Source: an uncultured Oxalobacter sp. (GTDB lineage: Bacteria > Pseudomonadota > Gammaproteobacteria > Burkholderiales > Burkholderiaceae_D). Taken from it: DNA of 64,000 nt. The translations under genes and the position numbers were made by a program. Below the pieces are notes generated by a model, which did no database searches, was not told the DNA's origin, and saw nothing but the letters and a program-made list of their open reading frames with translations. Below are positions 55,584 to 64,000 of the stretch, piece after piece. Location: positions 62,001-126,000 of the forward strand of contig CAKQWF010000003.1 in the NCBI GenBank assembly GCA_934277985.1, in the 5' to 3' direction. The number at the start of each line of letters is the position of its first letter. Position 1 is the stretch's first letter.

Positions 55584-56262
55584 ACCCGTCTTGTCCTGCG
55601 AAGGACTGTGCAAAACCTTCCGGCAGGGCAGTTATACCGTCGAAGTCCTCTCGGATATCCATTTCTCCGTCTCCGAAGGCCAGCGCATTGCCATCGTCGG
55701 CGCTTCTGGCTCCGGCAAATCGACGCTTTTGCACCTGCTGGGCGGTCTGGACACACCGACTGCCGGTTCGGTAAACCTGTTGGGCAAAAACCTCGCCGAC
55801 CTCAACGAAACGCAACGTGGCGAACTGCGCAACCACGCACTGGGCTTTGTTTACCAGTTCCATCACCTCTTGCCTGAATTTTCGGCACTGGACAATGTCG
55901 CCATGCCGTTGATGATTCGCCGCGAAAAACGGGAAAAGGCGCATGCAACGGCCATCGCCATGCTCGCGCGTGTCGGACTGGAAAACCGTGCCATCCACGT
56001 CCCGGGCGAACTCTCGGGCGGCGAACGGCAACGGGTCGCGCTGGCGCGTGCGCTGGTGACGCATCCATCCTGCGTTCTGGCCGACGAGCCGACAGGCAAC
56101 CTTGACCGGGAAACGGCACAACAGATTTTCGATCTGATGATGGAACTTTCCGTCACGCTCAAAACCGCATTCGTTATCGTCACGCATGACAACGAACTGG
56201 CCAACCGCTGCGACAGGATTTACCGCATGTCGGGAAAAGGCCTGCAAAAAGTGGCGGAATAG
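55576..56262 (+). CDS. lolD: lipoprotein-releasing ABC ATPase LolD
   Basis: 228 residues. Walker [12 protein letters not shown], signature [16 protein letters not shown], Walker [12 protein letters not shown] and the switch His in VTHD are all intact. The Q-loop region [16 protein letters not shown] is typical of LolD. The start ATG overlaps the lolC stop by 8 bases, so subunits are made together. It powers release of outer-membrane lipoproteins. Confidence 0.94.
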   Translation: MNEPVLSCEGLCKTFRQGSYTVEVLSDIHFSVSEGQRIAIVGASGSGKSTLLHLLGGLDTPTAGSVNLLGKNLADLNETQRGELRNHALGFVYQFHHLLPEFSALDNVAMPLMIRREKREKAHATAIAMLARVGLENRAIHVPGELSGGERQRVALARALVTHPSCVLADEPTGNLDRETAQQIFDLMMELSVTLKTAFVIVTHDNELANRCDRIYRMSGKGLQKVAE

Positions 56263-56299
56263 GTTACAGTATTTTTGTTTCCAGTCACCGGTCGTCGCC

Positions 56300-57103
56300 A
56301 TGTGGATAGATACGCATTGCCATCTCGATGCCCCGGAATTTGCGGGCAATGAACGGCGAATCGCCGCCGAAGCGGCGAAAGAGGGCATTTGCCACATCGT
56401 GATTCCCTCGATAGACCGTCCGGGATTCGCCAGAGTGACCGAACTGGCCCATACCTGCGCCAACTGTTCCTGTGCACTGGGCATCCATCCGCTCTATGTC
56501 GCCGGCAGCGATGAAAACGACTTGCGCATACTCGACGAGATCCTGCAAAAAGACCGTGCCGATCCGCATCTCGTGGCAATTGGGGAAATCGGGCTGGATT
56601 TTTACCTTCCCGAACTGACGCGTTCGCCCTTGCGCGAAAAACAGGAATTTTTCTTTGTCGAACAACTGAAAATGGCGAAAAAACACGGATTGCCCGTGTT
56701 GCTGCATACCCGCCGCGCCGTCGATACCGTCCTGAAATACCTCAGACGCCATGACATCCACAACGGCATCGCCCACGCTTTCAGCGGCAGTCTGCAACAG
56801 GCGCAAGCCTTCATCGACCTGGGATTCAAACTCAGCTTTTGCGGCACATCCACCCACGAACGCGCCCGGCAACTCCGCCAGCTTGTCGCTACCTTGCCGA
56901 TCGATACCATCGTCGTTGAAACCGATTCCCCCGATTTGCCCCCGGCATGGAAAAACCGCAAGGAAAACAGTCCGCTGGAACTGCCGCGTATCGGAGAAAC
57001 CCTTGCCGCACTCCGTGGCATTACGGCTGACGAACTGGCAGAACACACCCGCCGCAACGCCATCACAGCCATTCCGAAACTGGCGCAACGGCTTGCAATA
57101 TAA
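56300..57103 (+). CDS. TatD-family hydrolase (YjjV-like)
   Basis: 267 residues from the ATG at 56300 (MWIDTHCHLDAPEF). Metal ligands are seen in THCHLD, AIGEIGLDFY, LLHTRRA, AHAFSGS and VVETDSPDLPP. It differs from the copy at 46916 in sequence and context, more like YjjV than YcfH. It should be a Mg-dependent nuclease or deacylase of the TIM-barrel family. comEC starts directly after its stop, suggesting a lolC-lolD-tatD-comEC transcript. Confidence 0.9.
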   Translation: MWIDTHCHLDAPEFAGNERRIAAEAAKEGICHIVIPSIDRPGFARVTELAHTCANCSCALGIHPLYVAGSDENDLRILDEILQKDRADPHLVAIGEIGLDFYLPELTRSPLREKQEFFFVEQLKMAKKHGLPVLLHTRRAVDTVLKYLRRHDIHNGIAHAFSGSLQQAQAFIDLGFKLSFCGTSTHERARQLRQLVATLPIDTIVVETDSPDLPPAWKNRKENSPLELPRIGETLAALRGITADELAEHTRRNAITAIPKLAQRLAI

Positions 57104-59527
57104 ATGTACAGCGCCATCACCGGTTTCATCCTCGGCATCGCCGGCCTGCAACAGCAAGCCGCATTGCCCGGAAAAACCGTCCTGCTGATCCTGTCGTCGC
57201 TGGCCGTCGCATTCCTCGTTCTTTCCTTCGTCCCTGTGCTCAAACAGCGCTTCGAACCGGCCGTCATGCTCGCGCGCGCACTGGCAGGATGTTGCGCCGG
57301 CATCGTCTGGGCATCCGCTCTCGCGTACGTCACTCTGTCTGAAAACCTGCCGCCATCGTTTGAAAACCGCCCGATCACCGTTACCGGCACTATCGCCGAC
57401 CTGCCGCAAGCAACAGAAAACGGCATACGTTTCCCCTTTCATGTTGAACGGGCTTTCTACGAAAACAAACCCGTCACGATACCGGAAAACATCTTGCTTC
57501 ACTGGCGAAACACACCGGGAACAGCCGGTGGCGAAAATACCCATCGACTCATGCCGGGACAGAAATGGCGGTTCGACGTCCGTCTGAAACGCCCACATGG
57601 TCACGCCAATCCGGGCGGCTTCGATTATGAATACCAGCTTTTCGCCAAAAAAATCCGCGCCACCGGTCATATCGACAACAAACAGGCGACACACAATACC
57701 CTGATCGAACCGTTTGTATGGAGCCCGATGCACGTCATCGACGCATTACGCTTTCATATCCGTGAGCGGATCGCCGGCGCATTGCAGGAAGATGCCTATG
57801 CCGGCGTCATCATCGCGCTTGTCATCGGCGACCAGAACGCCATATCCCGCGCCGACTGGAAACTGTTCAGCCAGACCGGCATTTCCCATCTCGTCGCCAT
57901 ATCGGGCTTGCATATCACACTTGTGGCAGGACTTTTCGCCGTCCTGACCGGCGCCCTGTGGCGACGCTCCTTTTTCACGAATATCCCGCTGCCGCTCATG
58001 CTGCCGGCACAAAAAGCCGCCGCGATCGCCGGTCTTGTCATGGCGCTGATCTATGTGGCGCTGGCCGGCTTCGGCGTCCCGGCACGACGCACACTATGTA
58101 TGCTTGCCATCGTTGCAGCTGCCCTGTGGAGCGGACGGCAAATCCGCATTTCCCGCGTCCTGCTCGCCGCGGCAGGACTGGTATTGCTCACGGATCCGCC
58201 AGCCGTCATGAAACCCGGATTCTGGCTTTCATTCGGTGCCGTCGGCATCATCCTGTACACAACCGTCGGCAGGGTACATCCCGTCACACAGAATACCTCA
58301 CGACTGCGGAAATGGCTGCACGGTCTCATCGCCGCAGCCAGAACACAATGGGCCGTCACCGCAGGCCTCGTACCGCTGACCATGCTGTTTTTCGGACACA
58401 TATCCCTCATCGGTCCCGCCGCCAATGCCATCGCCATCCCTGTCGTCACGCTGCTGGTCACGCCGCTGTCGCTCATCGGAAGCATCCTGCCCGAACCGCT
58501 TTGCACATACATCCTCAAAACCGCCCATCTCGCTTTCGAGTGGCTCGCCGTTTTCCTCGACTGGCTGGCATCCTTTTCCTTCGCCGTCTGGCATGCGCCA
58601 TCGCCACCGCTTTACCTCATCGCATTCGCAATCGCCGGAACCTTGTGGATGCTTGCCCCGAAAGGCTGGCCGCTGCGCGCTCTGGGCATCCTGTGCTGGC
58701 TCCCCCTGTTTCTGGGTGCCCCCGAACACCCCGAAAAAGGGGAAATGCATGTCACCGTACTCGATGTCGGGCAGGGGGGCACCGTACTCGTCGAAACACA
58801 ACACCACCGACTGCTGTTCGATACCGGGCCATCGTATTCCTATGCATCGGATGCGGCAGGGCATATCATCCTGCCCTATCTCCAGACACGCGGCATCCGC
58901 GAACTGGACACCATCGTTGTCTCGCACGGTGACGACGACCATGCCGGCGGCCTGCTGGCAATCACACGAGTCATGCCTGCAAAAGATATCCTCACATCCA
59001 TGTCACCCGACAAACTGCTGGTCAAGGTATTGCCAACACATCGCCCGTGTCTGGCCGGACAACACTGGGAATGGGATGGCATCCGCTTCGATGTTCTCTA
59101 TCCATCCAGTGATGATTACCTTGAAAAATCATCGAAAACCAACAGTTTAAGTTGTGTTCTTAAAGTATCGAACGAATATCGTTCCGTGCTGTTGACCGGT
59201 GATATCGAGGGCAGGGAAGAGCGGGAACTTGTCGCGCGTTACGGAGAAACGCTGCATGCCGACATACTGGCCGTCCCGCACCACGGCAGTGCGACATCAT
59301 CGACATGGCCATTTCTCCTGGCTGTTTCCCCGGAAATCGCCATATTCCAGACCGGCTACCTAAACCGCTATGGACATCCGAATCCGCGCATCACCGAACG
59401 TTACGACATCATGAAAACGTACCTTTACCGGAGCGACCGGGACGGCGCCATTCTCATGAAAATCGGACCGGGAATCGAGACCGTCACACAGCGTTCGGAA
59501 AACGCGCGTTACTGGCATACGCCATAA
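57104..59527 (+). CDS. comEC: DNA internalization protein ComEC/Rec2
   Basis: 807 residues. An N-terminal DUF4131-like part with two membrane helices and an OB-like domain, then the Competence domain with GVIIALVIGDQNAISRADWKLFSQTGISHLVAISGLHITLVAGL and several membrane helices, then a metallo-beta-lactamase-type domain: VLDVGQGGTVLVETQHHRLLFDTG, SHGDDDHAGG, VPHHGS. ComEC is the inner-membrane channel and probable nuclease for transforming DNA. The start is the base after the tatD stop. No other competence gene is in this window. Full length, without frame breaks. Confidence 0.94.
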   Translation: MYSAITGFILGIAGLQQQAALPGKTVLLILSSLAVAFLVLSFVPVLKQRFEPAVMLARALAGCCAGIVWASALAYVTLSENLPPSFENRPITVTGTIADLPQATENGIRFPFHVERAFYENKPVTIPENILLHWRNTPGTAGGENTHRLMPGQKWRFDVRLKRPHGHANPGGFDYEYQLFAKKIRATGHIDNKQATHNTLIEPFVWSPMHVIDALRFHIRERIAGALQEDAYAGVIIALVIGDQNAISRADWKLFSQTGISHLVAISGLHITLVAGLFAVLTGALWRRSFFTNIPLPLMLPAQKAAAIAGLVMALIYVALAGFGVPARRTLCMLAIVAAALWSGRQIRISRVLLAAAGLVLLTDPPAVMKPGFWLSFGAVGIILYTTVGRVHPVTQNTSRLRKWLHGLIAAARTQWAVTAGLVPLTMLFFGHISLIGPAANAIAIPVVTLLVTPLSLIGSILPEPLCTYILKTAHLAFEWLAVFLDWLASFSFAVWHAPSPPLYLIAFAIAGTLWMLAPKGWPLRALGILCWLPLFLGAPEHPEKGEMHVTVLDVGQGGTVLVETQHHRLLFDTGPSYSYASDAAGHIILPYLQTRGIRELDTIVVSHGDDDHAGGLLAITRVMPAKDILTSMSPDKLLVKVLPTHRPCLAGQHWEWDGIRFDVLYPSSDDYLEKSSKTNSLSCVLKVSNEYRSVLLTGDIEGREERELVARYGETLHADILAVPHHGSATSSTWPFLLAVSPEIAIFQTGYLNRYGHPNPRITERYDIMKTYLYRSDRDGAILMKIGPGIETVTQRSENARYWHTP

Positions 59528-62363
<2,836 letters not shown>

Positions 62364-62390
62364 GAACAAAATACAAAAGATACTAGTTAG

Positions 62391-63692
<1,302 letters not shown>

Positions 63693-63697
63693 CCGTT

Positions 63698-63727
63698 CGG
63701 GCCGGTCATTTACTGATAACCGGCCCG
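63698..63727 (+). terminator. hairpin between eno and ftsB
   Basis: CGGGCCGGT (63698-63706) pairs perfectly with ACCGGCCCG (63719-63727) around a 12-base loop, followed by ATTTCC. The stem is strong but the U-tract poor, so it may give partial termination between eno and ftsB. Confidence 0.55.
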
Positions 63728-63770
63728 ATTTCCAGTAACCGGTATATTTTCCGATACTGCGCCGACCATC

Positions 63771-64000
63771 ATGCGACTGATTACCATTGCGCTGGCCGTT
63801 TTGCTGGTTCTGATCCAGTATCCGCTCTGGCTGGGGAAGGGCGGATGGCTGCGTGTATGGGAATTGCACCGTCAGCTTGAAGCCGTTCAGGAAAAAAACG
63901 AGGAACAAAAACTGAAAAACGCCAGACTGGCATCCGAAGTCCGCTCACTGAGCGAAGGCACGGAAGCCATCGAGGAACGTGCACGCAGCGAACTGTCCAT
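63771..64000 (+). CDS. ftsB: cell-division protein FtsB (partial, runs off the window)
   Basis: The ATG at 63771 begins [26 protein letters not shown], a single membrane anchor, followed by a periplasmic coiled coil ([45 protein letters not shown]). This is the FtsB/DivIC pattern, and the [13 protein letters not shown] segment is characteristic. FtsB bridges FtsL and FtsQ in the divisome. The last 15-30 residues lie beyond base 64000. Position after eno is conserved. Confidence 0.93.
   Translation, partial: MRLITIALAVLLVLIQYPLWLGKGGWLRVWELHRQLEAVQEKNEEQKLKNARLASEVRSLSEGTEAIEERARSELS

Overview
The window is 64 kb of gene-dense bacterial chromosome, roughly 55-60 % GC by eye, with short intergenic gaps and many ATGA start/stop overlaps. 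Gene content and order (pyrG-kdsA-eno-ftsB, lplT next to alr-radA, mltG-tmk-holB-tatD, bioF-bioH-bioC, exbBD-tonB) point to a betaproteobacterium of the Burkholderiales. Oxalobacteraceae (Oxalobacter-like) is my best guess, but there is no rRNA here to prove it. I see no tRNA or rRNA gene, CRISPR array, phage, insertion sequence or integrase. This is core chromosome with a few accessory pieces.

Layout. 1-9.5 kb: end of an unidentified gene, thioredoxin-like protein, gluQ, two tandem CoA-binding proteins, a small secreted protein, a MarR regulator with its MFS transporter, the tsaB-rimI-uracil-DNA glycosylase operon, and a tonB-exbB-exbD operon on the minus strand. 9.5-24.3 kb: an unknown small gene, a Bcr/CflA-type exporter, lplT, alr, radA, an NlpE-like lipoprotein, hpnD-hpnE (squalene synthesis), a divergent cadR/cadA cadmium/zinc system, rmuC, and an HxlR regulator divergent from an NTF2-like protein. 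24.8-35.8 kb: a GAF-GAF-PAS-GGDEF-EAL protein, a GlcD-like flavoprotein, a BrkB/YihY membrane protein, a frameshifted MFS transporter, the biotin genes bioF-bioH-bioC and a TANGO2-like protein. 36-42 kb: a tripartite RND efflux operon whose adaptor gene carries an in-frame amber stop. 42-64 kb: housekeeping genes (thiD, ygfZ, mltG, tmk, holB, tatD, nadB, proC, recJ, lolC, lolD, a second tatD, comEC, pyrG, kdsA, eno, start of ftsB), broken by an AT-rich 0.96 kb stretch with a 28-codon membrane peptide gene and a run of hairpins, and by an ankyrin-repeat protein.

How the parts work together. Envelope biogenesis is well represented (lplT, alr, mltG, lolCD, kdsA, TonB system, ftsB). Genome maintenance is covered by the uracil-DNA glycosylase, radA, rmuC, recJ and holB, with comEC for DNA uptake. 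Metal and drug handling is split between an apparently intact cad system and two damaged exporters: the RND adaptor (TAG at 41209-41211) and the MFS_3 transporter (frameshift at the T run 31984-31987).

I found no clear large novel system. The best leads are the small-protein/hairpin locus at 47.9-48.3 kb, two strong inverted repeats in the nadB-proC gap, a 20-bp palindrome between the RND operon and thiD, a terminator hairpin just upstream of alr, and a GGDEF-EAL protein whose EAL domain has lost key residues while the GGDEF domain looks complete.
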